64,000 nucleotides of DNA, taken from Catenulispora yoronensis (GTDB lineage: Bacteria > Actinomycetota > Actinomycetes > Streptomycetales > Catenulisporaceae). The stretch covers positions 43,521 to 107,520 of the forward strand of contig NZ_BAAAQN010000046.1 in the NCBI RefSeq assembly GCF_039531695.1, read 5' to 3'. Below the pieces are notes generated by a model. That model saw only the letters and a program-made list of their open reading frames with translations. It did not search any database and was not told where the DNA came from. Each line of letters begins with the position of its first letter. Position 1 is the stretch's first letter. Both the position numbers and the translations under genes were made by a program. Of the stretch, positions 1-7,083 are shown piece by piece.

Positions 1-775
1 TCAGATAGGCGGCGTCCCACCAGTCGCCGGACTCGGGCACGTCCGTCTGGTCGCCGAACACCTGCGGAGAGGCCACCGGCAGGTCCGCGTACCAGTCGTA
101 GAACGACAGCATCGTGCCGCCGATCAACGAGATGAACCGGGCGCCGGAGGCGTGGGAGACCATCGACATGGCCGGGATCGGCGAGAAGCCGGCGACGCGG
201 TCGGGGCCGTGGGTCTTGATGGTGTGGACGTGCGCGGCGGCGACGATCTCGGCGGCTTCGTCCCAGGAGGCGCGGACCAGGCCGCCCTTGCCGCGGGCCT
301 GCTGGTAGGCGCGGCGGCGCTCGGGGTCGCCGACCACGTCGGCCCAGGCCGCGACCGGGTCCCGCAGCCGGGCCTTCGCCTCCCGGTAGTGCTCCAGCAG
401 CACACCCCGGATGTAGGGATGGCGGACGCGGGAGGGGGAGTAGGTGTACCAGGAGAAGGAGGCGCCGCGCGGGCACCCCCGGGGTTCGTACTCCGGGCGG
501 TCGGGGCCGACCGAGGGATAGTCCGTGGCCTGCGTCTCCCAGGTGATGATGCCGTCCTTGACGTACACCTTCCACCGGCACGAGCCGGTGCAGTTCACGC
601 CGTGGGTGGAGTGCACGATCTTGTCGTGGCTCCAGCGGTCCCGGTAGAAGACGTCGCCTTCCCGGCCGCCGCTGTACCGCACGCTGTGCAGGTCCGGGGC
701 CGTACGGCCGCGCCGCAGGAACTTGCCGGTCTCCAACAGGAGCTTGTCCGGCTCCTTCGATGCGTCGCGTGCCAC
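1..775 (-). CDS. narG: Respiratory nitrate reductase alpha subunit, N-terminal part (runs off window)
   Basis: The first 258 codons of the catalytic subunit of the membrane-bound molybdenum nitrate reductase, which reduces nitrate to nitrite on the cytoplasmic face. The reading frame stays open to the window edge. The sequence shows the NarG-type iron-sulfur motif HGVNCTGSC (His-x3-Cys-x3-Cys), then WKVYVKDG, YPSVGPDRPEYEPRGCPRG, and further on FSPIPAMSMVSHASGARF, all typical of NarG. The start is a GTG at 773-775 with a GGGAGG-type ribosome site just upstream. narH, narJ and narI would be expected beyond the left edge. The gene is divergent from the TDT-family transporter. Confidence 0.93.
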   Translation of the reverse strand, partial: MARDASKEPDKLLLETGKFLRRGRTAPDLHSVRYSGGREGDVFYRDRWSHDKIVHSTHGVNCTGSCRWKVYVKDGIITWETQATDYPSVGPDRPEYEPRGCPRGASFSWYTYSPSRVRHPYIRGVLLEHYREAKARLRDPVAAWADVVGDPERRRAYQQARGKGGLVRASWDEAAEIVAAAHVHTIKTHGPDRVAGFSPIPAMSMVSHASGARFISLIGGTMLSFYDWYADLPVASPQVFGDQTDVPESGDWWDAAYL

Positions 776-827
776 CGCGCCTCCCGGTGTGTGCCGTTGA
801 CGGTCGGCTGTCTCAAGCTGTGTAGTC

Positions 828-841
828 ACCCGTTCACGGGT
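828..841. promoter_or_regulatory. Palindrome in the narG/transporter divergent region
   Basis: The 14-bp inverted repeat ACCCGTTCACGGGT lies between the divergent starts of narG and the transporter. It is a plausible operator for one or both genes, but no regulator is assigned. Confidence 0.3.
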
Positions 842-911
842 CGCGAACCAGGGCGTCACCTGTCCGGCCCAGCAGGAGAGCGGGCCGGGGCGGGGCGGGA
901 ATGGTAGCGAG

Positions 912-1853
912 GTGGACAAAAAGGTCGCCGGGTTCTGGACCGGGCTGCCGCCGGCCGGCGGCGGGATCGTCATGGCCACCGGGATCGTCTCGGTGGGCCT
1001 GCACCTGGCCGGTTCCGAGGTGCTGTCCAAGGTCCTGATGACGCTGGACATCGCGGTGTGGCTGACCTTCGTCGCGGTGTTCACCTCCCGCTTCCTGACC
1101 GAGCGGTCGCGGTGGCTGACCGAGGCCGCCACGCCGCCGGCGCTCACCGGGATCGCCGGGACCTGCGTGCTCGGGACCCGGCTGGCGCTGTTCGGCTGGA
1201 AACCGGTCGCGGCGGCGCTGCTGGTCGGCGCGGCGCTGGTGTGGCCGGTGCTGCTGATCGCGGTGGTGCGGCACTGGAAGCGCGGGATGCCCGGCGCGGT
1301 GTTCCTGGTGACGGTCGCGACGCAGGGCTTGACCGTGCTGGCCGCGACGCTGGCCGGACTGTGGTCGCTGGCCTGGCTGGCGACGATTGCGGTGGTGCTG
1401 CTGCTGTTCGGGCTGGTGCTCTACGGCCAGGCCCTGTACCGGTTCGACCTCCGGCAGGTGCGGACCGGCGCCGGGGACCACTGGGTGGCCGGCGGCGCGC
1501 TGGCCATCTCGGCGCTCGGCGCCTCGAAGCTGACGGCGTTCTCCGGCTGGACCGGCACCGGCCACTCCCTGCTGCGCTGGCTGACGCTGGTGGTGCTGGC
1601 GGCGGCGCTGGCCTGGTACGCGGTGCTGGCGGTGGCCGAGGTGCGTTGGCCGCGGCCCGGATACGACATCCGGCGGTGGGCGACGGTGTTCCCGATGGGG
1701 ATGTCGGCGGCGGCGTGCCTGTCGACGGCTACGGCGGCGGGGGTGGGGTGGCTCGATCCGCTGGGGCGGGTGCTGCTGTGGGTGGCTTTCGCGGCGTGGC
1801 TGGTGACGGCGTGCGGGCTGGGCGTGGCGTGGCGGAGGTCGGTGGTGGGGTGA
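912..1853 (+). CDS. TDT/SLAC1-family (TehA-like) membrane transporter
   Basis: A 313-residue protein with about nine to ten hydrophobic segments and the family signature PPAGGGIVMATGIVSVGLHL near the N terminus, typical of the tellurite-resistance/C4-dicarboxylate transporter (TDT) family. Members carry organic acids or small anions; the substrate here is unknown. Start is GTG at 912 with a weak ribosome site. It is divergent from narG, so a role in anion traffic linked to nitrate respiration is possible but is inference only. Confidence 0.75.
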   Translation: MDKKVAGFWTGLPPAGGGIVMATGIVSVGLHLAGSEVLSKVLMTLDIAVWLTFVAVFTSRFLTERSRWLTEAATPPALTGIAGTCVLGTRLALFGWKPVAAALLVGAALVWPVLLIAVVRHWKRGMPGAVFLVTVATQGLTVLAATLAGLWSLAWLATIAVVLLLFGLVLYGQALYRFDLRQVRTGAGDHWVAGGALAISALGASKLTAFSGWTGTGHSLLRWLTLVVLAAALAWYAVLAVAEVRWPRPGYDIRRWATVFPMGMSAAACLSTATAAGVGWLDPLGRVLLWVAFAAWLVTACGLGVAWRRSVVG

Positions 1854-1897
1854 GGGGGGCGGGGGTGGGGTGGCCGGTCCGATGGCGCTCCTTGATG

Positions 1898-1950
1898 TGC
1901 AACTCACAGGTTGCGCGTCCGGGGCGGCATGTGCAACTCTGGAGTTGCAC
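1898..1950. promoter_or_regulatory. Paired ArsR-type operators upstream of the SRPBCC/ArsR pair
   Basis: Two copies of a GTGCAACTC-type inverted repeat. The second (1931-1950) is a perfect palindrome, GTGCAACTCTGGAGTTGCAC. The first (1898-1917) has the half sites GTGCAACTC and GGTTGCGC. They sit 70-125 bp before the SRPBCC start and probably bind the ArsR protein encoded downstream. Confidence 0.6.
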
Positions 1951-2022
1951 GAGAAGTCCTCAGAACCGGCCGCACCGGCCTCCGGGGCCCACCGGGCCGC
2001 CTACGCGAAAGAGAGCACAGCC

Positions 2023-2463
2023 ATGACCACCGATATCCAGGACCGCATCGAGCGCGAGACCCTGATCGCCGCCTCCCAGGACCGGGTCTGGTCGCTGGTG
2101 ACCGACACCGGCTTCTGGATCGCCTCCACGGGCGTGCCCGCCGCCGTCGGCGAGGTCACCGTCACGCACCACGACGAGTACGGCGACTTCCCCGTCCGCG
2201 TGGAGAAGGTCGAGCCCAAGAGCTACGTCAGCTACCGCTGGGCCAGCGCGTTCAGCGGCCACGAGCTGCGCGAGGGCAGCACCACCCTGATCGAGTTCAC
2301 CCTCATCCCCGAGGCCGAGGGCATCCGCCTGCGCGTCGTCGAGAGCGGCTTCTCCGTCCTCGACGCCCCCGAGGAGCAGCGCCGCGGGGCGCTGAAGGAC
2401 AACACCGAGGGATGGCCGCAGGTGCTGGACGCGTTCAAGAAGACCGCCGAAGAGGCGGCGTGA
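2023..2463 (+). CDS. SRPBCC (START/AHSA1-like) domain protein
   Basis: A 146-residue helix-grip protein. The pattern IERETLIAASQDRVWSLVTD at the start and GWPQVLDAFKKTAEEA at the end are characteristic of the AHSA1 branch of the SRPBCC superfamily, which binds hydrophobic ligands. It is followed immediately by an ArsR-family repressor, a frequent pairing in actinobacteria, although the usual order is ArsR first. The start ATG at 2023 follows GAAAGAGAG. An in-frame upstream extension (from 1870) would overlap the operators and is unlikely. Confidence 0.8.
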   Translation: MTTDIQDRIERETLIAASQDRVWSLVTDTGFWIASTGVPAAVGEVTVTHHDEYGDFPVRVEKVEPKSYVSYRWASAFSGHELREGSTTLIEFTLIPEAEGIRLRVVESGFSVLDAPEEQRRGALKDNTEGWPQVLDAFKKTAEEAA

Positions 2464-2606
2464 CGGAGGAGGGGGACGTCGTCGGCCGCTCGGCGCGGGC
2501 ACGGGGCGCGCCGGGCGGGGGCGGGGGCGGAGGCGGAGACGGGGCCGCGCCCAGCAGGGCTCTGGCTGTTTCCGCGAGCATGCCACGCCCCGGTAGCGTG
2601 GCCTCC

Positions 2607-3014
2607 ATGGCGAGGACAGGCGGTGCGGCGTCCGGCGGCGTCGCGGCCGAGCCGGTCGACGAGGTGCTCGCCGCCCTCGCCGACCCGACCCGGCGCCGCC
2701 TGCTCGACGTGCTCGCCGCGCGCGGCGCCGCCTCCGCCACCGACTTGGCCGGCGAACTGCCCGTCACCCGCCAGGCGGTGGTGAAGCATCTGGCGGTACT
2801 CGACGCCGCCGGGTTGGTCACCGGCCGCCGCGCCGGCCGCGAGGTCCGCTACGAAGTCCGCTCCGCCGCACTCGACGCGACGGCACGGTGGATGGCGACC
2901 CTCGCCGCCGACTGGGACCGCCGGCTCGCCCGGATCAAGGCGGTCGCCGAAGCGGCCGAAGCTGCTGAGGCCGCCGAGGCGGCGGCGAAGGCGCTCGACG
3001 CGAGCTGCGACTAG
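2607..3014 (+). CDS. ArsR-family transcriptional repressor
   Basis: Winged-helix regulator with the classic core VDEVLAALADPTRRRLLDVL and the recognition segment LPVTRQAVVKHLAVLDAAGL. It probably binds the two GTGCAAC palindromes before the upstream SRPBCC gene. The C terminus ends in an alanine-glutamate repeat (AEAAEAAEAAEAAAKA). The start is uncertain. The ATG at 2607 gives 135 residues and the expected domain size. A GTG at 2460 overlapping the SRPBCC stop (GTGA) would add a 49-residue Gly/Ala-rich leader and would imply coupling. Confidence 0.8.
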   Translation: MARTGGAASGGVAAEPVDEVLAALADPTRRRLLDVLAARGAASATDLAGELPVTRQAVVKHLAVLDAAGLVTGRRAGREVRYEVRSAALDATARWMATLAADWDRRLARIKAVAEAAEAAEAAEAAAKALDASCD

Positions 3015-3325
3015 TTCCCCTTTTTCCGTTTCTGGCTGACAGCGACTGAAAAGGTCGCCATCACTGGTCGGGCGGTGTCCGGACTCCGACATCGCCCGGC
3101 TCCCCATCGGCGTGTCCGCGCTCTGCGGCCGCCGCGCGCGGTGCCTCACCTCCGCGGTGCCTGACCTCCGCCGTGCCCGAATTCCGTAGTGCCCGAATTC
3201 CGTGCCTGACCTCGGCAGTGCCCGAACTCCGCAGTGCCCGAATTCCACGCGCGCGGCGGTCCACACCTGCATCCACTCCTGCGGTACTCCACCGCGCATC
3301 CTCCTTTCCGAAACGGAGCTGCACT
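3015..3325. other. Gene-free spacer between ArsR gene and MFS transporter
   Basis: No convincing gene. It holds the 16-bp tandem array at 3141-3249. The transporter ribosome site CGGAG lies at its end. Confidence 0.6.
3141..3249. repeat. Seven-unit 16-bp tandem repeat
   Basis: Seven head-to-tail copies of GTGCCYGAMYTCCGCN start at 3141, 3157, 3173, 3189 (13 bp only), 3202, 3218 and 3234. Three carry the core GTGCCCGAATTCC. Copies are imperfect and there are no spacers, so this is not a CRISPR array. It lies 77 bp before an MFS transporter start and could hold binding sites or be a minisatellite. Confidence 0.85.
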
Positions 3326-4774
3326 GTGTCCGCGATACCTCCTGCCCGCGTACGACTCACCACGCGGGAACGCATGATCCTGTTCGTCCTGCTCGGCGCC
3401 GGCTTCATGCTCGCCGTCGACTTCTCGATCCTCAACGTCGCGTTCCCCGACATCGGCGCGGGCATCGGCCTCAGCCGGGACGCGCTGCCCTGGATCACCA
3501 CCGCCTACATGCTCCCGGCCGCGGGCTTCACGCTGGTGTTCGGGCGGCTCGGCGACCTGGTCGGGCGCCGGCGGCTGTTCCTCGGCGGCATCTCGCTGCT
3601 GGTCGCGGCCAGCCTGCTCGGCGGGTTCGCCACCGGCCCGGCGCCGCTGCTCACCGCGCGGGTGCTCCAAGGCTTCGCCACCGCGATGGCGACGCCGGCC
3701 GCGTTGTCCCTGCTCACCAGCACCTTCACCGAGGGCGCGGCCCGCGACCGGGCCCTGGGCCTCAACGGCGCGCTGCTGTCCGGCGGCTTCACCGTCGGCG
3801 CGATGGCCGGCGGGAGCCTGGTCAGCCTGCTGAGCTGGCGCGCCGCGTTCTTCATCAACGTGCCGGTGGCCGTGCTGATCCTCGCCGTCGCGCCGGCGCT
3901 GCTCGTCGAGGGCGCGCGCAGCGGGCAGGTGCGGCTGGACCTGCCCGGCGCGGTCACCGTCACCGGCGGTCTGCTGGCCGGGACCTATGCCGTCATCGAG
4001 CGGAGCTGGGCGGTCGGCGCGGTGGCGATGGTGCTGCTGGCCGTCTTCTTCGCCGTCGAGCGCCGCGCGCCGGCCCCGCTGGTCCCGATCCCGGTGCTGC
4101 GGCGGCCGACCGTGCGGTGGGGCAACGCCGGCGGGTTCGTGGCCTTCACCATGGAGCCGGCCATGATCTTCCTGATGACCCTCTACCTCCAGGGCACGCT
4201 GCACCTGTCGCCGCTGGCCACCGGCTTCGTTTTCGGCGTCCCGGGCCTGGCCTCGATCGGCGCGGGCGTGGCCGCCGGCCGCTTCATCGGACGGCACGGC
4301 GTCCGCCGGGTGCTGGTCGCCGGCCTGGCCGTCCAGGGCCTGGCGACGCTGCCGCTGCTGCTCACCGGCGGCAGCCGCTGGGCGCTCGCGATCCTGGTCC
4401 CGGCGCTGTTCGTGGGCTTCTTCGGCCACGTCTCGGCGATCGTCGCCTACACCGTCACCGGCACCTCGGGCCTGCCCGACGCCGAACAGGGCCTGGCCAC
4501 CGGCCTGACGCTGATGACCCAGCAGGTCGCGATCACCTCCGGCATCCCGATCCTGAGCGCGGTGGCCGCCACCCGCTCCGGCGAGCTGGCCGGCACTCAT
4601 CTCGCGCTGGCCGTCGACGTCGTGGTCACCCTCGGCGGCGCCGCGCTGGTGTGGGTCGGTCTCAGGCCCCGGACACCGGCCGCTCCGGACCCGGCGGCGA
4701 CGGAAGCAGAGATGGAACACCGGATCGGTGCGGCCTTCACGAACACTTCAGGTGCGGCTGCCACGCTGTCATGA
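3326..4774 (+). CDS. MFS drug-exporter-like transporter (DHA2/EmrB-QacA type)
   Basis: A 482-residue polytopic membrane protein. It has the DHA2 landmarks DFSILNVAFPDIG in the first helix, WITTAYMLPAAGF, the motif-A loop GRLGDLVGRRRLF, and the antiporter-type segment RVLQGFATAMATPAALSLL. About fourteen hydrophobic stretches are visible. The probable role is proton-coupled export of a small molecule or drug; the substrate is unknown. Start is GTG at 3326 after CGGAG. A strong hairpin follows the stop. Confidence 0.87.
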   Translation: MSAIPPARVRLTTRERMILFVLLGAGFMLAVDFSILNVAFPDIGAGIGLSRDALPWITTAYMLPAAGFTLVFGRLGDLVGRRRLFLGGISLLVAASLLGGFATGPAPLLTARVLQGFATAMATPAALSLLTSTFTEGAARDRALGLNGALLSGGFTVGAMAGGSLVSLLSWRAAFFINVPVAVLILAVAPALLVEGARSGQVRLDLPGAVTVTGGLLAGTYAVIERSWAVGAVAMVLLAVFFAVERRAPAPLVPIPVLRRPTVRWGNAGGFVAFTMEPAMIFLMTLYLQGTLHLSPLATGFVFGVPGLASIGAGVAAGRFIGRHGVRRVLVAGLAVQGLATLPLLLTGGSRWALAILVPALFVGFFGHVSAIVAYTVTGTSGLPDAEQGLATGLTLMTQQVAITSGIPILSAVAATRSGELAGTHLALAVDVVVTLGGAALVWVGLRPRTPAAPDPAATEAEMEHRIGAAFTNTSGAAATLS

Positions 4775-4775
4775 T

Positions 4776-4814
4776 CCGGTGTATCGCGCCGCTGTCGACG
4801 GCGCGATCCACCGG
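4776..4814. terminator. Bidirectional terminator hairpin
   Basis: A long stem, CCGGTG-tat-CGCGCCG paired with CGGCGCG-atc-CACCGG, around a 7-nt loop, just after the MFS stop and between convergent genes. Confidence 0.7.
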
Positions 4815-4849
4815 TCTTTGCTTCCGGGTCCCGGCTTTCGCAGGCCGTT

Positions 4850-4912
4850 GTGTTTGCTGTGTTCGTGTTCGTGTTCGTGTCCGCAGTGTTCGCAGTGTTC
4901 GCTGTGTTCGCG
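4850..4912. repeat. Seven-unit 9-bp tandem repeat
   Basis: Units of the type GTGTTCGCA repeat every 9 bp between the convergent MFS and kinase genes, just beyond the 3' end of the kinase. It shows no sign of coding function. Confidence 0.8.
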
Positions 4913-4940
4913 AGGGCCGGGACCCTTTTCCTGCCGGAAG

Positions 4941-5903
4941 CTAAACGTCGCAGTACTCCCGCGCCGCGGCGTCGCCCCACCGCCCGGCGGCGTACCGCAC
5001 CGCGCCCACCGCCGGCGCCTCCGTCACCACCGTCACCGGCCCCGGCGCGCGCTCCCGCACCCGGGTCAGCAGCCTGACGTGCCCGGCGGCGGCCACCGAG
5101 CCGCCGATCAGCACCGCCGGCGCCTCCAGCCCCAGGCGGCGCGCGGCGGCCGAGGCCATCCCGGCGATCTCGTCGCCGAGGACGTCGATCAGCAGCCCGG
5201 CCACCTCGTCGCCGGCCTCCGCGGCGGCGAACACCGCCGGGGCCAGCTCGGCCGCCCGGCGGTCCGACTCCTCGCCGCGGTGCATGGCCAGGACCACGTC
5301 CAGTACCCGCGGTCGCCCGAAGTGGCTGGTGACCGCCTCGACCAGGCTGGTGGCCGGGCCTCGGCCGTCCTCGGCGCGGATGGCCCACCACAGTGCGGCG
5401 CGGCCCAGGTCCCCGCCGCCGCCCCAGTCGCCGGACTCGGCGCCCAGCGCCGGGTAGGTCGCCATGCGGCCGTCCGGCGCCACCGCGACGCAGTTGATCC
5501 CGGTGCCGCAGACCACTGCGACGCCCGCGCGCCGGTCCGACCCGGCCCCGGCGTAGAGGACGGCGAAGGTGTCGTTGGCGACGTAGACCTCCTTGGCCCA
5601 GCCGCGCGCCTCGATCTCCGTGCGCAGCGTCTCGACCTCCTCGGGGAGGTCGGCCCCGGCCAGGAAGGCCGCTATCCCGCGCACCGGACCGGCCACGTCG
5701 CCCGGCGCCAGCAGCTCCCGCACCAGGCCGGCCAGCACCGCCATCGCCGCCGGCACCCCCAGCGCCTGCGGCCGGAACGGCCCGCCGACCGCCCGCCGTA
5801 CCTCCGTCCCGTCGAGACGGACCAGCCGGACATCGGTCTTGCTGTTGCCGCCGTCGACCGCGATCAGCAGATCGGAGCCGCGCAGCGTGGAGTGGGGAGC
5901 CAT
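4941..5903 (-). CDS. BadF/BadG-family kinase, probable N-acetylglucosamine-type sugar kinase
   Basis: A 320-residue ASKHA-fold kinase. The phosphate-1 motif LLIAVDGGNSKTDVRLV is at the N terminus, the ATP/substrate region VAVVCGTGINCVAV follows, then ALGAESGDWGGGGDLGRAAL, and the adenosine motif APAVLIGGSVAAAGH is near the end. The pattern fits the N-acetylglucosamine kinase branch, which phosphorylates amino sugars taken up or released from the wall. That would fit the NagZ/NamZ genes elsewhere in the window, but the link is inference. Start chosen at the ATG at 5903. Confidence 0.82.
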   Translation of the reverse strand: MAPHSTLRGSDLLIAVDGGNSKTDVRLVRLDGTEVRRAVGGPFRPQALGVPAAMAVLAGLVRELLAPGDVAGPVRGIAAFLAGADLPEEVETLRTEIEARGWAKEVYVANDTFAVLYAGAGSDRRAGVAVVCGTGINCVAVAPDGRMATYPALGAESGDWGGGGDLGRAALWWAIRAEDGRGPATSLVEAVTSHFGRPRVLDVVLAMHRGEESDRRAAELAPAVFAAAEAGDEVAGLLIDVLGDEIAGMASAAARRLGLEAPAVLIGGSVAAAGHVRLLTRVRERAPGPVTVVTEAPAVGAVRYAAGRWGDAAAREYCDV

Positions 5904-5955
5904 GGCGGGCACTTTATCCGCACGACGATCAACGGAACAGCGTGGTCCGCGGCAG

Positions 5956-6294
5956 TTAGGGGGCGTTTCGGCGTTTGGGGTTCTTGACGTCGGCATCGAG
6001 GTCGGCAGTGAGGCCGGCTTCACGGTCGGCATCGATGTCGGCCACGTTGCGTTCCGCGCCCGTTCCCGCCCGCGACGCCCCCGCGGCCCGGCGCCGCTCC
6101 GCCGACTCGTTCCGAACCTCGTTCGGATTGATGCCGACCATCGTCAAACCGGCGCGCGCGAAGCTGGTCATCACGACCCACCCGCAGCGGCAGGCCAGAC
6201 AGCGGACCCGCTCGCGGCGCCAGACACCGGACAGATGCCGGCCGAGGTCGGAGTATTCCTCGAAGACCAACCGGTCGCGGTCGGCCAAGGACAT
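5956..6294 (-). CDS. Small uncharacterised protein with RCLACRCGWV motif
   Basis: A 112-residue protein of unknown function. The N-terminal half (DRDRLVFEEYSDLGRHLSGVWRRERVRCLACRCGWVVMTSF) contains a CxxCxC cluster that might bind metal. The C-terminal third is low-complexity Asp/Ala/Arg with a partial repeat (DADREAGLTADLDADV). Start ATG at 6294 is supported by AGGAGG eight bases upstream. Confidence 0.55.
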   Translation of the reverse strand: MSLADRDRLVFEEYSDLGRHLSGVWRRERVRCLACRCGWVVMTSFARAGLTMVGINPNEVRNESAERRRAAGASRAGTGAERNVADIDADREAGLTADLDADVKNPKRRNAP

Positions 6295-6367
6295 GGCGGT
6301 GCCTCCTGAAGATGCTGCCCCCGATGTGATCTGGGTTACAGACATCTTGCTGACCCGTCGCGAAAAG

Positions 6368-6928
6368 TCAACGACGGGCGACGTTTCGGCTACGTCCACG
6401 GAACTCAGCGACGATTTCCGGCCTATTCCTCCCCGAATTGGACACTTCCTCCCCGCGCACGACCGTCACGTCATAGATCCCACTACGCCCATAAACCACC
6501 CGCTCCTCAGCCCGCGCCGTCAACACATCGCCCTCCGCGACCGGCGCCAAGAAGCTGATATCCCCACCAGCCGCCACCGTCGCCGGCCCACGACTGTTGC
6601 AAGCCAACGCGAAAGCCGTGTCAGCGAGCAAAAAAACGTACCCACCATGACCAATGCCATGCCCGTTCAACATGCCCCCCGCCACCCGCATCCGCACCAC
6701 CGCCCGCCCCACCGCGAGATCGACGAGCTCGATCCCGAGACCCGCCGAGGCCCGGTCGGCGTCGAACATACGACGAGCGGCAGCCAGACCGGCGTCGCCC
6801 GGGTCGGAACCGCCCAGGTCATCGGCATGGGGTTCGGCATCGGCTTCGCGTTCGGCTTCGGTCCCGGGTTCGAGTTCGGGTTCAGGTTCGAGTTCGAGTC
6901 CGGTCCCAGGTTCGAGTTCGCTGTGCAT
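6368..6928 (-). CDS. PaaI-like hotdog-fold thioesterase with repetitive acidic leader
   Basis: The core from about residue 45 matches phenylacetate-pathway PaaI thioesterases: MFDADRASAGLGIELVDLAVGRAVVRM, the active-site loop LNGHGIGHGGYVFLLADTAFALACNS, and GRSGIYDVTVVRGEEV. Such enzymes hydrolyse acyl-CoA esters. The first 40 residues are an unusual Glu/Pro/Leu repeat (ELEPEPELEPGTEAE) encoded by short DNA repeats. A later start is possible, but no better ribosome site is obvious. The gene abuts the stranded mug fragment. Confidence 0.78.
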   Translation of the reverse strand: MHSELEPGTGLELEPEPELEPGTEAEREADAEPHADDLGGSDPGDAGLAAARRMFDADRASAGLGIELVDLAVGRAVVRMRVAGGMLNGHGIGHGGYVFLLADTAFALACNSRGPATVAAGGDISFLAPVAEGDVLTARAEERVVYGRSGIYDVTVVRGEEVSNSGRNRPEIVAEFRGRSRNVARR

Positions 6929-6938
6929 GTGGGCGACC

Positions 6939-7022
6939 CTACGTCGTCCCGCGCACGTCGATCCCGGCGGCCTCGCGCAGCTCGGCGTACGCCTCGGCGA
7001 GGGTGTCGAGCGAGTAGTGCGC
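6939..7022 (-). pseudogene. mug: Stranded 3' end of mug (uracil/mismatch DNA glycosylase)
   Basis: The frame reads NAHYSLDTLAEAYAELREAAGIDVRGTT followed by a stop. This is the natural C terminus of an Mug-type glycosylase, whose conserved PNPSGLNAHY motif is split by the element. The other part of the gene is at 27404-27988. Removing the element at the shared GCGC restores SGLNAHYSLD in frame. The fragment has no start of its own and upstream sequence belongs to the integrase control region. Confidence 0.85.
7019..7022. other. attL core of the integrated element
   Basis: The tetranucleotide GCGC is shared with the right junction (27508-27511). Crossing over there reconstitutes an uninterrupted mug reading frame. 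Short identity of this kind is usual for large serine integrases. The exact central dinucleotide within GCGC cannot be decided from sequence alone. Confidence 0.75.
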
Positions 7023-7040
7023 GTTCAACCCTCTCAATGC

Positions 7041-7078
7041 TTTGAGGACTATACCCAAAATGGTACAATAAGGGTATA
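7041..7078 (+). promoter_or_regulatory. Integrase promoter with embedded inverted repeat
   Basis: A -10 box TACAAT (7064-7069) with an extended TG, and a possible -35 TTGAGG at 7042-7047, lie just before the integrase ATG at 7084. The arms TATACCC (7050-7056) and GGGTATA (7072-7078) flank the -10 box, as expected for repressor control. Transcription would begin only a few bases before the start codon. Confidence 0.55.
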
Positions 7079-7083
7079 TCCAC

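Noticed and set aside
152..907. Long rightward open frame over the start of narG
   Set aside because: It is an antisense shadow of narG. The opposite strand reads a perfect NarG N terminus and the rightward translation is compositionally biased.
3141..3249. CRISPR-like array
   Set aside because: Units are directly adjacent without spacers, only 16 bp long, and no cas gene is near.
7030..7047. Alternative crossover at the CCTCAA shared by both junctions
   Set aside because: Joining there would give SGLKALRGLNAHY, inserting residues into the conserved mug motif; the GCGC crossover restores SGLNAHY exactly.
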